DNA of 64,000 bases from Cacajao melanocephalus (lineage: Eukaryota; Chordata; Mammalia; Primates; Pitheciidae). Below the pieces are notes generated by a model that was not told the origin of the DNA, made no database searches, and saw only the letters and a program-made list of their open reading frames with translations. Numbering within the stretch: the stretch's first letter is position 1; every line of letters begins with the position of its first letter. Location: the NCBI GenBank assembly GCA_963573385.1, contig CAUYLG010075613.1:1-64000 (forward strand), given 5' to 3'. Made by a program: the position numbers and the translations under genes. Positions 36,350-50,320 of the stretch are shown here, piece after piece.

Positions 36350-36860
36350 GAGATCATAATTTATTTTATAGATTTTCATTTAACAAATGGACATTTTCCT
36401 ATGTTTAAATAATTTTTAATGACCTTAAGATGTACATTTCATCATCTAATAAATCACCAGCTCGTGTTCACGTTTTTTTCTATGTAAACAACAGTGAGAT
36501 GAACATCTTTATAAGCTCTGGTCTTGAACCCACGATTAATAAGCTCTTTATGAAAATTCCTAGAAATTGAATTGCTTGGATAACGATATTTACATTTTAA
36601 AAAAATCTGATACATTTTGTCTAACAGTCCTCCAAAAAGATTACCCTAATTTCTACATATAAGCACTGTAAATGGATATTCCCCACTGATCCCTGAACCT
36701 CATCATCAATGGACTTTGTAATCTCTCTAAGCTCTGATAGTTGATAAGAAAAAATGAAAACAAAAAGTGTTCCTTCTTTCCTGAGATCATTGGCCATTTG
36801 AAAATCTTTTATTCATTTATGTTATTTACCATTTTTAATACTATGGGTGCTGACCAAAAG
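36350..36860 (-). mobile_element. Old L1M fragment, minus strand
   Basis: 'tcatttaacaaatggacat', 'agatgaacatctttataag' and 'cctagaaattgaattgcttgg' resemble antisense L1M 3'-ORF2 sequence (normally 'atgaacatccttgta' and 'cctagaagtggaattgctggg'). Divergence is very high. Confidence 0.55.
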
Positions 36861-37229
36861 TAAACACACACACACCCCCCATTTGAGTGTTGGTTATTCA
36901 TACCTTACCCCTCTTCTGCATCTCTAATATATTTCTAATATCTAAATAAGTGCATGGACCTCCAGGTGTATCTATATTAGATTTACTTTGTGGCAAAAAC
37001 ACAAAATAAAATGAAATGAGAGAAACTTTGTAAGACAAGTGTCAGCAGTTATCGAATGATAACCAGTGCAGGGCTGTGAGGATTCGAGAGAAGCAGAGCA
37101 CAGGAGGGACCTCACATTCATGCCAGCATTCTCCCTGAGGGCACCTTCCCAACTCTTGGTGCAGAAGACAGAGCTCCAGCAGAGAGCAGTGGTCTCACAG
37201 GGAGGCATCCACAGGGAAAAAAGATGAAG

Positions 37230-38084
37230 AATGCTAACATGTCTGCAATGGCTCAGGGGAGGCTACCAGAAGAGCAGGTACTGCGAGAGACATTCTTAAA
37301 CTGAATTTGGGGGACTTTGGACAACTCAAAGTGCAGGAAAGACTCCAGAGGAACTCCCAGGGAACCACAAATGGGAGGCTGAGAGCTCAGCAGGCATCTC
37401 TGTCCTGGAGGAACATTAGGATGTGCCTGGCCAGAGTGGAAGGGTTATGGTGTTGAGACTTTAGAAAGGCTGTGACCCAGCAGAGCAGCCCTGCACCAAA
37501 TGCAACCCTGAGTGCTGTGCCCTCAGAGGAAAGGCAACCATGACCCAGCAGTGCATTCCAGCACCGTACACTACCCTGAGTGCTGTGTTTTCAGTGGAAA
37601 GACAGCTGTGACCCAGTAGTGCATCACTGCGCTGCATGCAACTGAGTGCTGCTGTGTCTTAGGAGGAAAGGCAAGATGGAAACAGACCTATTGTCATTAA
37701 GCTGAAACTAAGCTTCAAAGGTGACCTGCTGATAATCTAACAACAAAATTAAAATCTAAAGCTCTCTTCAGGAAACCACAACCAAAACCAAAAAAGCATA
37801 AACTAAACTTTAGCATCTACAAGGGCTCATACATGCATTCTTATACATAGTCTGAAATCACTACACAAAGAATCAGAAAAAAGTGTTTGATCATGAAGAG
37901 ACCAAATAGTCAATAGAAGCAGACTCAATATAGTCCATATATTAGATTAATCAGCAAAAGGACTTCAAAATACACTAAGTTAAAGATGATGGAGAAAAGA
38001 AGAAAAGTTAATTAAAACATGGAGAATGTTAAAAAATAAACTATATAAAAGGAATCAGATGGGCATTTTAGAACTGTCCAATAC
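37230..38084 (+). mobile_element. L1M 5' region, plus strand (part 1)
   Basis: The last part (37870-38084: 'gaagagaccaaatagtcaa', 'ataaaaggaatcagatgggc', 'attttagaactg') resembles sense L1M 5' UTR/ORF1 sequence, and it resumes after the inserted LTR at 38440. The left part, including the 68-bp tandem repeat, is probably the 5' UTR of the same element but is assigned only by continuity. Confidence 0.5.
37471..37675 (+). repeat. 68-bp tandem repeat, three degenerate copies
   Basis: The block 'tgacccag' followed by 'gagtgctgtg' and 'aggaaaggca' recurs with starts at 37473, 37541 and 37609, an exact 68-base spacing. The copies are diverged, so the array is old. Confidence 0.88.
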
Positions 38085-38439
38085 TGTCTTAGTCCATTTG
38101 CAACACAATCACAAAATAACATAAATTAAGTGTCTTGTAAACAACAAGCATTTGTTTTCCTAATTCTGGAGGCCAGAAGTCCAAGATCAAGGTACCAACA
38201 GAGTCAATGTCTGGCAAGGGGTCGTTCCTCTTAGAGGACACCTTGTAGCTGTGTCTTCATGTAGTAGAGGGGTGAACAAGCTCCTGCGGGCCTAATTGAT
38301 ATGGTTACTAACCCTTTATGAGGCTAGATTTCTCATAACCTCCTAACTCTCCCCAAAGTCACACCTCCTAATACCTTCATTTAGGAGTTAGGATTTCAAC
38401 TCAGGAATGTTGAAGATACACAATATTCAGATCATAGGA
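38085..38439 (-). mobile_element. MLT1-type MaLR LTR inserted in L1M, minus strand
   Basis: It begins 'tgtcttagtccatttgc', includes 'attctggaggccagaagtcc' and 'caaggtaccaacagagtca', and ends near 'attcagatcatagga', the antisense layout of an MLT1 LTR. The 5-bp sequence aatac lies on both sides (38080-38084 and 38440-38444), consistent with its target duplication. L1M sequence is continuous across it. Confidence 0.85.
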
Positions 38440-38975
38440 AATACAATAACTAAAATATGAAAAGGAACTCAGTGGGTAGGTTTAGTAGAAGATTAAAAAC
38501 AGAGGAAAATAGAATTCATGAACTCAAAAACAGATCAACATTAAATGTCAGTATTCAAACACTGAGAGATAAACAAAAACAAAGTAAGCATGGCACATAA
38601 GTTATATGAGACATTGTAAAAGAGTCAAACACATATCAACAGACTGCGTGTATATGTTTGCATCTGTGTGTTGATGTGGGAGTGTGATTTTATAAGCTCA
38701 TTCTAAAACGTACATGAAAATGAAAAAAAAATGAGCAATAATCAAGGCATCTTTGAAAATAAAGCAGAACTACTTCTACTTGATACTAGGAATTATTCTG
38801 AGGGTAGAATAGTTCAAATGATATAATATTAGTACAAGTACAAATAGATTAATGGACCAGAATAAGGAGGTTAAAAACAAATCTACATACGCATAGACAG
38901 TTGATTGACAACAAAGATGGCACCGCAGAACAATGGAGGAATAAATGGTCATGTTTTACTCAGCGACACTTCAAG
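38440..38975 (+). mobile_element. L1M, plus strand (part 2, 5' region then ORF2)
   Basis: 38440-38640 continues the L1M 5' region ('gaaatacaataactaaaat', 'cagtgggtaggtttagtaga'). From about 38690 the matches jump to ORF2 ('gaattattctgagggtagaa', 'agattaatggaccagaata', 'gacagttgattgacaacaaa'), so a large internal part is deleted. A short GT-rich tract (38644-38690) lies at the join. Confidence 0.62.
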
Positions 38976-39849
38976 GCCTTAGGGCTGGGGGTAACAAAAC
39001 TTGTGCAGTGGGGTCTTGTCTTTTCCACTAACAATTATTCTAGTTATCTCCACCAACCGTCTATTTCTTTCTTTTTTTTTTCTTCTTTTTTTTTTTTGGT
39101 CATTCTTTCTGCCAGGTGTCTATGTCTGGGAGTATAATATTTCCCTCGAAATATCTCCTAAAACATGGCATTTGGAATATCCAGTGCCCATGTAGTGTGG
39201 AATGACTGCGTCCTGTGATTATAGAAATAGATGCTTCTGTAGTCCAAGCTCAGCTGCATGGCTCTCTGGAGAAACCTTCTTGTCCATGCACACAGGCCTT
39301 CTCCACTCATCTGCAGAAAGCTGCTCCTCACAGACACCACTCACTAGCACCCTGGTCACAGAACACGCCCTAAATTGTTCCACATCGATCGTATCATTAG
39401 ACATGATTCTGATTGGTGAAGATGTCTCTTTAGAGTCCAGATTTGATATTTTCGTTTCCAGCATCTCTCCCTTGCTTCACTTTGATTTTCCTTCCATTGC
39501 TGCGTTCAATGCTTTCTCGCTAAGGTCTTGAATCCCGTGCAATACTTGTGCCGTCACCCTGTGAATAAAATCCATCTTCTTCATGTGCCACTTCAGAGCC
39601 CATTTCCCGGGAACACACAACTAAGTCATGTGTGCTACATCACTTTGCTCAACTGAGGATATCAAATAATCACAGCATGACAAATGCCGTGTTATATTAA
39701 AGAAAACGCTCCAGGAAAATTCCACATTAACTGTTTGTCTATGAAGTCTTCTTCAAATAGTGTCTGCGATAGGCTGCTTTCAGTGAATACTTGCTAGTTT
39801 AGTACAAACACCCAACCCTCTTCTTAGACTCAGCATAATGTCTTGTGAG
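38976..39849. other. Single-copy DNA with a T-rich tract
   Basis: A T/C-rich tract lies at about 39063-39108. Open frames of 64-109 codons on both strands around 39202-39531 show no recognised domain. Confidence 0.45.
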
Positions 39850-40560
39850 AAATGACCCCTGTCTTCCAAGATAAGTAGCCTCTATGGGGGGATGACAAAT
39901 ACAAAAGGGGCCAGCTGTGTCCTCCTTCTGTCTTGAAATGGCCACATGATCATGGTGACAGTCACGTAATCTGAGCTCAGCCAATGAGATCCTTCTGGAT
40001 CCTTCTGGGATTTTGTATCATGAACTGGTGACGGGAGGTGTGAAGAAAGAGCTGGAGGTGATTCCTTGCAATGGACACGTGCAGCCCAGCCATTTCCTGC
40101 TACAAGGCTGTGGCTGTGGCTTCTACATTCCAGTCCTGTGGAATAGTGGTGTCAAGGTTTTTTTTTTTTTTCCCCCGGACAGAGTCTCGCTATGTTACCC
40201 AGGCTGGAGTGCAATAGTATAATCTCAGCTCACTGCAACCTCCACCTCCAGGTTCAAGCAATTCTCCTGCCACAGCCTCCTGAGTAGCTGAGATTACAGG
40301 TGCCCACCACTATGCCCGGCTATTTTTTGTATTTTTAGTAGAGATGGGGTTTCACCATGTTGGTCAGGCTGGTCTTGAACTCCTGACCTAATGATCCACC
40401 CACCTTGGCTTCCCAAAGTGCTGGAATTACAAGTGTGAGCCACCATACCCAGCCTGCTGTGAAACTTTTGAGCCAAATTCCTAACATCTTTACTATAAAG
40501 TGCCTTTGTACAGTCTCTGTTGCTTGCAAAAAGGAATCCTAAGTGATTAATCCCACATGA
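39850..40560 (+). mobile_element. Possible ancient LTR split by an Alu (low confidence)
   Basis: 'ccaatgagatccttctggat', 'gctgtggctgtggcttctac' and, after the Alu, 'ttgcaaaaaggaatcctaag' resemble the body and end of an old MaLR-type LTR. I could not fix both ends or see a target duplication. Confidence 0.3.
40158..40454 (-). mobile_element. Alu (AluS-like), minus strand
   Basis: A T-run, then 'ggacagagtctcgctatgtt', then the right-to-left Alu order ending 'gccaccatacccagcc'. It is full length. The C5 stretch in the tail region is unusual. No clean flanking duplication found. Confidence 0.96.
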
Positions 40561-43029
40561 CCCTCCTTGAGGCAGTTGGAAATCTATGAATCAGCACTTA
40601 AAAGTCAACTCATTCATAATGAACATCATATACGAACAAGTATGCCCTCTGAGCAGTTTTCAGTCCGTTTTTGAAATCACTGTTTCTACGGTTTTTCTGT
40701 GATCTGTCACATTGGAAATAAGACTTTAAATGAGGTTTGTTTTAACTGATTTCTTATTTCTTAACCCAGATGGTGTAAATAATATGCATCTGAAGAAATG
40801 TATACTAATCGACATTTTATATTTTATAACTCTGTCCCATTTATATTGAACTCACCACTGTGCAAATTTTTGTGTGTCTTATTTTTCTCCTTTTTGAAAC
40901 TGGGCCAATATTTTGTGTCTCTGTTGATGTGGCCTTTTTACTTTCTCCCTGACTTCTCAAATATTTTAGAAAAATCTGTGATTGCAATTGCGTCTTTGAA
41001 AAAAAACAGAAAATAATAAAATTGAAACACCGCTTGCAGCTCATTTTCTGGAAAATCATCTTAGATTGGTTAACATATTTAATTTTTTTCTCAGACGACT
41101 TTCTTTGTACGGCTATTCCTACATTGAAGACTATAACTTTTCTTAGAAGAAATGGACTTCTAGGGGAAACTGATTGTGTAGGAGTTGGCAGCCAGCATTC
41201 CGTTTCTCAAGGAGTGGCCCTATCTGTCCTGTTTTTGCTTTTCTAACCATAGTTGAGTCTTTTAGACTTTTAAGGGGTTAGCTTTCACATTTTGTGATGA
41301 ATAGATGTAATCTTTTTGCGTTTAAACCCCCTTAGAACCAAGAAAACCTTTAAAAATAACAAATAATTGCTAAAAGCCTGGCAGTAAGTTCGAAACGGAG
41401 CTTTGCTGTCACATTCATCATGCCGATGGAACCCTGTAGGAACAAAACTTGAATTAGTCAGTTGAGAGGAAGTAGAAATATGAAACTATCACTCGGTGAT
41501 CATGCCGGTACTTAATCTTCTCAATGTTAGAATGGAAACCAGACTGGAAATTAGTTGTTTTGTTTTATTTTTCTCCTAAATCCAATTTTATCAATAAGTG
41601 GTTTTCTTGTTCTGAATTTCATGGTTTAGCAATCTTTAGTGCCAGAATTATCTTTCCTTAGGAGTGTGGACATAGGTGCTAGTATTAATTTGTTAAATAT
41701 TAAAGGTAATTTCATCTCACTTGTAAAAGATAACATTTGGAAAACCGCAGCGTTTCAATCTGTTACTAAATGTTCGTGCTCTGAAACTATAACTGAATAA
41801 TGGGCATAGCAATCCTAAAAGTGTTGATTATGTTCTACAAAAGGCTTTCCTTTGTGGAAATACTGAAAACAAATCCAGATCTAACTAGATTTTGAGAACT
41901 TCATCATTTATATGTCTTCCCTGAGCAATCAGGTGAATTATTCTCTTATGCCCTTGGATGAAGTGACTAGTGCATTCCTCAAAGAAGTTGAAAATAATCA
42001 CATTCTTACAAGATTTTACGAGGCTCTGGCCTATCACGTGGTTGGCTCCTACAACTGAATAGTGAGAAAATTGACTTACCTACCGTCACAGCGATTATCA
42101 AAATACAGATAGCCACATAACCTTGACACTTGGAACATTTCTGCCCAACTAAACATCAATAGCAATTTATTCAGAGAGTGATTTGAAATAAATACTAAAT
42201 AAATAAATAAAAATAAAAGAGATAATTCCATACCTAAGCTAATATTTTCATTTGGTCTTCATAGTAGCTTAATGTCTTCATGGTGTCTTAAATATATACA
42301 CAAAGAGGAAAAGTCAAATTATGAAATCTTTCTTAAGAAGCAACTAAATTAAATATATGAAATTGAAAGACCCTGGTTATAAGGGAAAAGTCCTGTCTCT
42401 ATTCCAAAAACAAATTTGCAGTTTCTCCCATGAGCCTGCTCACCTATGTGATTCTTCGCAAGATCACCTGCTTCTGAAACTCTGTCCCATTTTGGAGACT
42501 TATTTAATTTTCTTTTTGACAAACATGACTTTAGTGAAGTTTCAACTTGGATCATATGATAACTGAGCAATGAAAGAACTTGTATTTTTAAAGGAAAATA
42601 ACACATAAAACATACATAATAAAAAACAAACTATAAATTTGGTTTCTAATGTGATTACAGAATTTAGCTCTGCATCTTGATGCAATAATTTGGACAATCC
42701 AATTTGTAATCTGAGAATGTCAATGTGGAGGTATAGACATTTGGAAGTGCATGTGTGTGTTTAAGTGTGCATTTGTGAGCTGTCTAGAGTGTCAAGAAAA
42801 GAAAGAAAGAAAACAAAATTCATCTCTGATTTTCAAAAGTCAGTTTGCCTACCAAATTTTCTTTGGCATACCTGAGTCATAATTAATGGTGTCACATTCA
42901 CTCTCCAGGTATTGATATGAAGCATAAATCAATATTCTCAGGAAACTGCCACCAGTGTTTTCGCAAGCACTGTTTTCACAGACATAGTAAATAAATCAGG
43001 CAGCAGACTTAGGGAAATTATATTCCTTT
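40561..43029. other. Repeat-poor single-copy stretch (2.5 kb)
   Basis: No interspersed repeat recognised. It is AT-rich with a short (TAAA)n run at about 42193-42220 and a GAAA-rich run at about 42796-42815. Open frames up to 85 codons are not recognised. Confidence 0.45.
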
Positions 43030-43043
43030 GCATAACCTTTCTT

Positions 43044-43340
43044 TTCTTTTTTTTTTTTTTTAGACTTAGTCTCACTCTGTCACCAGGCTGGAGTGCAGTG
43101 GCGTGATCTTGGCTCACTGCAACCCCTGACTCCCTGATTCAAGCTATTCTCCTGCCTCAGCCTCCCAAGTAGTTGGGATTACAGGCACCTGCCACTGCAT
43201 CCAGCTAATTTTTGTATTTTTAGTAGAGACAGGGTTTCACCCTATTGGCCAAGATGCTCTGGATCTCCTCACCTCGTGATTCACCCACCTCAGCCTCCCA
43301 AAGTGCTGAGATTACAGGTGTGAGCCACCGTGCCCAAACT
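43044..43340 (-). mobile_element. Alu, minus strand, full length
   Basis: A T-run, 'agacttagtctcactctgtc', and Alu order through 'gtgagccaccgtgcccaaact'. The flanks gcataacctttctt (43030-43043) and gcacaacatttctt (43341-43354) are a 14-bp duplication with two differences. Confidence 0.97.
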
Positions 43341-43354
43341 GCACAACATTTCTT

Positions 43355-43759
43355 AAGGTCTAACAAGAATATCATCACAACATTTCCAGTAAGGTTTATT
43401 GCTGAGTGTTGCAATTTTGTGTTTTTTCTATTGCTAGGTGATTATTTCTTATTAGCCTATTTTACAGTCTCTCTATTTAGAGAAAGAAGATCTCAACCTG
43501 ATTTTTACAACTGGTGGTGTTGTGCAGTTTGTCTTCATCAGCTTGGCACCTTGCTACTGACGAGGGTGGCAAAGTGAGATGAAATGTCGAATATGGTGTA
43601 GAACGAATGTGGAAGGGCACACGGACAGAATTCACTTAAAAGTTATTTCGCATAAATTCCTCAGACTGGTGTTTTCCCTCAATTGCAGCGTAATTCTATT
43701 ATGGCTAAATGAGATTTTCATCATAATTTCTATTTTTGAAAAAATTCAGAGTCTGCTTT
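43355..43759. other. Single-copy DNA, no feature recognised
   Basis: About 400 bases between two oppositely oriented Alus. No gene signal. Confidence 0.5.
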
Positions 43760-43774
43760 AAAATAAAAGTAGCA

Positions 43775-45217
<1,443 letters not shown>

Positions 45218-45711
45218 GTCTCTGGTACTGGTCCACATAGCAGAAGGTAAACTGTGGGTGAGTGAGAGAAACTTCATCTGTATTTACAGCCGCTCTCCAT
45301 CACTGGCATTACCGCCTGAACTCTGCCTCCTGTCAGATGAGCGGCGGCATTAGATTCTCAGGGAAGAGCAGACCCTGCTGTGAACTGTGCACATGGGGGA
45401 TCTAGGTTGCAGTCTCCTTTTGAGAATCTAATGCCTGATGATCTGTCACTGCCTCCTGTCACTCCCAGATGGGACTATCTAGTTGCAGGAAAATAAACCC
45501 AGGGCTCCCACTGATTCTACGTGATGGTGAGTTGTATAAGTATTTCATTATATAGGACAATGAGATAATAACGTAAATAAAGGGCACAATAAATGTAATG
45601 CACTTGAATCATCCTGAAATCATCCTCACCCCCACCCTCAACCCCTGGTTCATGGAAAAATTGTCTTCCACAAAACCAGTCCCTGGTGCCAGAAAGGATG
45701 AGGACTGCTGG
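45218..45711. mobile_element. Near-complete hAT-type non-autonomous DNA transposon
   Basis: From 'ctggtactggtccacatagc' through 'ttcatctgtatttacagccg', 'gaatctaatgcctgatgatc' and 'gggactatctagttgcagga' to 'tggtgccagaaaggatgagg' the order matches a common non-autonomous hAT-like element, end to end. Flanks tataaata (45210-45217) and tataaaga (45712-45719) are an 8-bp duplication with one difference, as expected for hAT. The internal 'gcattagattctca' and 'tgagaatctaatgc' form a diagnostic inverted pair. Family name not assigned. Confidence 0.8.
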
Positions 45712-45739
45712 TATAAAGAGACAACCAATGCTGTACTAA

Positions 45740-46060
45740 TAGTTACATACCTTTGTCTTAGATCCATAATGTGGAATGCTATGCAACCTTTAAAAGGAGA
45801 GATTTCAATAATTTAATATCACCGTAATAGGACCACTATACAATATCTAACTAAAAAACAATACCCATGTATAGTATGACTTAAAATCTATCTTGAAAAT
45901 ATATTTTACATGTATGGAAAGATAAGAAAATGCCTTTCAAAATGTTAATAATAATTTCTGGGTATGAGACTAGCTATAGTCTTATTTATCTTCACATGTT
46001 CCATTTTTCTAAACGCTAAACAATGAGCTTTTATAGTGAGAAGTAAATTAATAATCTGAG
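45740..46060 (+). mobile_element. L1M 3' UTR fragment, plus strand
   Basis: 'ggaatgctatgcaaccttta', 'tagtatgacttaaaatctat' and 'taataatttctgggtatgag' resemble the sense L1M 3' end (normally 'ggaatactatgcagcc' and 'gtatgatcc'). Confidence 0.65.
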
Positions 46061-47970
46061 AACAACTTATGGCAAAAGTTTGATTCCCATTCACCAATTA
46101 CTAATGAAATTGTATGTGAGTGTTTTCTATCTTCCTCCTCATTATAAGGCCTCCTTGTAACCTCAGGATTTTGTTTCTAGGAATATTGTAAAATGAAAGG
46201 AAATTTAAATATCTCCAATGGGTAGTCAAATGGTATACATGTGTGGGATTAATGTTATTTTAAGCTTAAAATAATATAAATAGATATTTTGTTAAGACAG
46301 ACTATTATGCTTATAGAAGCTTCTAGTACTGGTCATGACAATAGACTGTGGTTCTCAAATAAGGTAAAAGATCTTGTGAAATACAGATACTTTATCACAT
46401 CAAAAAGGATTGTAATGGCTCCATCGTTTACTTTGGGTAGAATAGTCATAGCGTTTAATTTATCCCTGCCTGTAGAGAATACGTAGCCATACTCCAATTC
46501 TGCAAGCAGGTACTGAGGAGAGAAAAGAGAGTATGATACAATGTATACATCCTTCACAAGTTTTCCTTGGGCAGGTGTGTTATTAATGTCTCAGCAGGAA
46601 GCAGCTGAGTGGTGTGGAAAATGACCGATGATGAAGCTGTGGGTAGGGTACAAAAATTCAGAGGGCTTGGGGCACTGGTAGCCATTGATAGAAAGCAGAG
46701 AGGAAGCTCTTGCCCCTCCTCCGCTTTGGGCTAGAAGGAGCGCAGGGAGGAGCACCGGCTGCACCTTGGAGCAATGCGAGGGGAGGAACATCCAACAGAC
46801 CTCTTCAGTAGAGTGCTGCAGCCAGCTCTCAGGAGATGCAGCTGGAAGAATAAACATTGTGATTTCACTTTCCTTTCTGATTTCTGCCTGATGTCCCTAC
46901 TGACCTGACTCAGCTGGAAGCTAGTCCAGACAGAGAAAGTAAAAAATTGGGCAGAGAGGATCTGAAGGGCAAATTGAGGTTATCTAGTGCAACGGGAAAA
47001 CAGGGTAGCGTAAGCCAACTGGTAAAATAAATGTCTTAGTTGCTAATGCAAACAAAGAAAGTTTTTTTTTCTTCCTCAAGACATAGTCCAATGAAGGTCA
47101 GCAGGAGAGAAGGTAGGCAGTGACTACTCTTTATCCAGTGTCTCTACCACTCCTCAAGGCCTTAGATGGGCTTTTATATTTTGCATTTAACCAGAAGAGC
47201 GACTGAGGGAGTTAATGTGGGAACCTTCTCCGGATTGAGTATGGCTGCAGTGCACACCACATCTTCTCACATTCCACCAGGCAGTGCTCATGGCCACACC
47301 TCTCCACAGGGTGGCCTGCAGATAGACATCAGCTATGAGTGGAGGGCAGAGAGCCTGCTCACTATACATCCAGACAGTTTGCAATAGTAGGGCTGGAAGA
47401 TCATGGAAAGTTCATACATGCAAACCAAAATATCATCACAATCACCAGAATAAGCAAAATCCTGCAGAAAGAACACTCAGATTTATTTGGGTGGATTAGG
47501 CAAGGCAAATGAACATTAGGATGAATCTTAGAGGAAAACAAAAACTTCGTCAGGGAAAACAGTCAAGACTTGGCTTAGGCTAGTGTTCTCTAAATAATTT
47601 TTGGTCCCACATCTGCATTAGTAGAAAAATGTAGAATCCCCATGGATGTGTATGTGTGTGTATGTGTGTATGTGTGTATGTGTTTCTGTACTGACATTTG
47701 CATATAATACATGAGATGTGTCTATCTATTCTAAATAAAAAGAGGAAGTGAAAATGAATGAGATTGAAAGCGATCATATTGTCTTTCTACTCTGCTGCTT
47801 TGACCTCATTGTGTGTCCCTTACTGCTTGGGCACCCCACTTTTGAGATCTCAGTTTATTGATAAAGGAAAAAAACAACTAAGATGTATCACAATGAACAA
47901 GTGGAATTTGAAATTTAAAATACAGTACCATTTACATTAGCACTTCCTCAGATAAAACACTTGGGTATAA
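46061..47970. other. Single-copy DNA; possible LTR-like part
   Basis: Part of this (about 46590-46950, e.g. 'acctgactcagctggaagct') has the feel of an old LTR but could not be assigned. A GT-rich microsatellite lies at 47644-47684. No gene supported. Confidence 0.4.
47644..47684. repeat. (GT)n/(GTAT)n microsatellite
   Basis: Alternating gtgtatgtgtgtatgtgt units over about 41 bases. Confidence 0.93.
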
Positions 47971-48193
47971 GGCATGTTTTATGGGGCAGTAAGCAAGAGA
48001 GTGTGTGCAGGAGAACGGCCATTTATAAAACCATCAGAACTTGTGAGACTGATTCACTATCACAAAACAGCATGAGAAAGCCCAGCTCCCACGATTCAGT
48101 TACCTCCCACCAGATTCCTCTCATGACATGTAGGGATTGTGGGAGCTACAATACAAGATGAGATTTGGGTGGGGACAGGGTCAAACCATATCA
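47971..48193 (-). mobile_element. MaLR LTR (MST/THE1-type), truncated, minus strand
   Basis: 'agtaagcaagagagtgtgtg', 'actgattcactatcacaaaa', 'atgagatttgggtggggaca' and the terminal 'tcaaaccatatca' are the antisense 5' half of an MST/THE1-class LTR. The part normally beginning 'tgtattagtctgttctc' is missing on the left. Confidence 0.85.
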
Positions 48194-50320
48194 GGGGAGT
48201 AGGAGGTATATGCAAAATCTCTATATTTTCGTTTCAACTTTGTTGTGAAACTAAAACTGCTCCAATAAATAGTGTAAGCATAACCAAACAAAAAACAAAA
48301 CAAAAAACCCCCCACAAAGGTGTGAGGGTGGAGACAGAAGAGTGTGCTGGGGAGCAGCACTGGAAGCAGAGCTGGCCGGTGTGGCGATGCCGTCATGTGC
48401 TCCTGTCCTTATCCGCCAAGATCTGCCTCATGGCCCCATTGCCATAGAGCTCTCTCCATCTGTTTCAATAAATACAGGCAATGAATGTTTCACTAGGAAA
48501 AGAGAGGGAGGGGGAACTGTGGATAAGTACTCAGGGTCACCTTTACAAAATGAGCGACACAGTGTGAGTATTTGGTTCTGAGGCCTCTGTTCTCTCACCA
48601 ATCTGTTGTAAAGGGCCTGCCTCATGGGCCTGTTTGAATCTACCATTAGATGAGATGGTGCATATGAAATGTTTGAAAAGCACCTGTCCTCAGTTGGTCC
48701 TCCATGAAGGTTAGTTACGATCATTATTACTAAAATTTCAATCTGGCTGGAGCACAGAATATGTGCCATCTGTGGTGGGAGGAAACCCAGACATGCCAGA
48801 TTGTAGACAGCTTTGCTGTGGGGTGGGACCAGGGAGAAGAGGAGGAAAGGTGTTTGGCCTGGCATTTGGAAGGTTCATCTGGAAGGGCTGGCCAGAGGAG
48901 CTGAGGAGGGATGACAGGGCTGTGGGGAGGCAGGAGGAGTGGTGAGGCTGACAGGTGCTGTGGGATGGGATGGCCCTGAAAGGGAGGCTCTGCTCCCGGT
49001 GGGACGGGAACACAAGTGAGAGTGAGGAGGCAAAGGAAGACGGACTCTCATCCAGAGTGACTGCTGATCACCATGCTTTTAACTAACGGAAGTCAAGGAG
49101 ACCATTGGCAAAGAAGGTAATGAGTTTGGTTCTGGGCTTCATCAAGTTCTGCTGTCCTGAGAAAGAATTTTCCAAATGCTGTCCCTGAACTGCAGACCAA
49201 ATCCACACCCTCGAGTGATTGCTCCTGGCAGAATATCTCATGCCCTAGGGCTCTAAATTGAGAGCCCAGCACATGCTGGGCCACACAGAGAACATGCAGG
49301 GAAACCAGGAGTGTCTGTATGGTGTGTGCATTTCTCAGTGCTGTGGGGTCCATCTTCAGGCAATTTTCAATTACTCCTCCTGTCCTTTACCTGAGCTGGG
49401 CTAAGTTATAAAGTTGGGGAGGAATGAATGCAACATGCACAGGTCTGTGGCACTGACAATGCGCCCAGGTCTGTCTCTCTAATGGTGCCGTAGCAGATGC
49501 TCTGAAATCAGCATTTGATGAAATGTGTTGTTATTAAACCACAGAAGGTTCCCCCAGTAAGTGCGATTATCACACACATACTTGAGGCTTATTTTAACAA
49601 TAGCCACATAGGGTACTTTCTCAAGTAGATTTAGTAGTAATAATAGAGCCCTAGAAAAAATGGGTTACCAACAGTTTAAAATAAAGGATTTACTTCTATA
49701 GTGCCTCGTGTGGATCCAAATTAGTATTCTGTGCTCATCTTGGACATGGAGAGAGTCGAAGTCTTTCATGTGTAAAACCTGATGATCAAGGGCAAATCTT
49801 TTACTGGCCCCGGCGTCGGATGGAAAGCAGGCTTCACATACGGTTTCATCACTGTAAGACCATGGGAAAAAGATCTTCACTGCCTTTTATTTCATTACAG
49901 CACCGTGACATTTTTGACACTTTTTAAAATTAAAATAGAAATGTTTTAAGATTCAAGCTGTCATTAAACCATATGTTTTATTTGGATGAAATGTTATCCT
50001 TCCAGTGGGAAAAAAACACTTTCAGAATTTTCACCCCCTCATCCTAGGTTGGATAGAGTTAGTAGGAAAACAGTGATCTTTGAATAACTGACTTTATTCA
50101 AAATAAGCTTCTGGAATGTTTGGGTAAAGGGAAAGTTGGACCATGACTACTGTCAAAATTAAAGTTAAAACAATTATTCCAGTTCCTACAAATAACCTTT
50201 TTTTTAAAAAACAGCACCGCATTGTCACTGCCATGATGCTTCCTGATTCTCCAGATTTCAGATGTCTCGGAATGGCCAACATCTAAAATGTGACGGACTC
50301 TATATTGCTGGTTATATGAA
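48194..50320. other. Single-copy DNA, no feature recognised
   Basis: About 2.1 kb. Open frames up to 145 codons (minus, 48428-48865) show no recognised domain, and similar frames are open on both strands. Confidence 0.45.

Noticed and set aside
48428..48865. 145-codon minus-strand frame as a gene
   Set aside because: No recognised domain, and comparable frames are open on the other strand; no splice or start context I can support.
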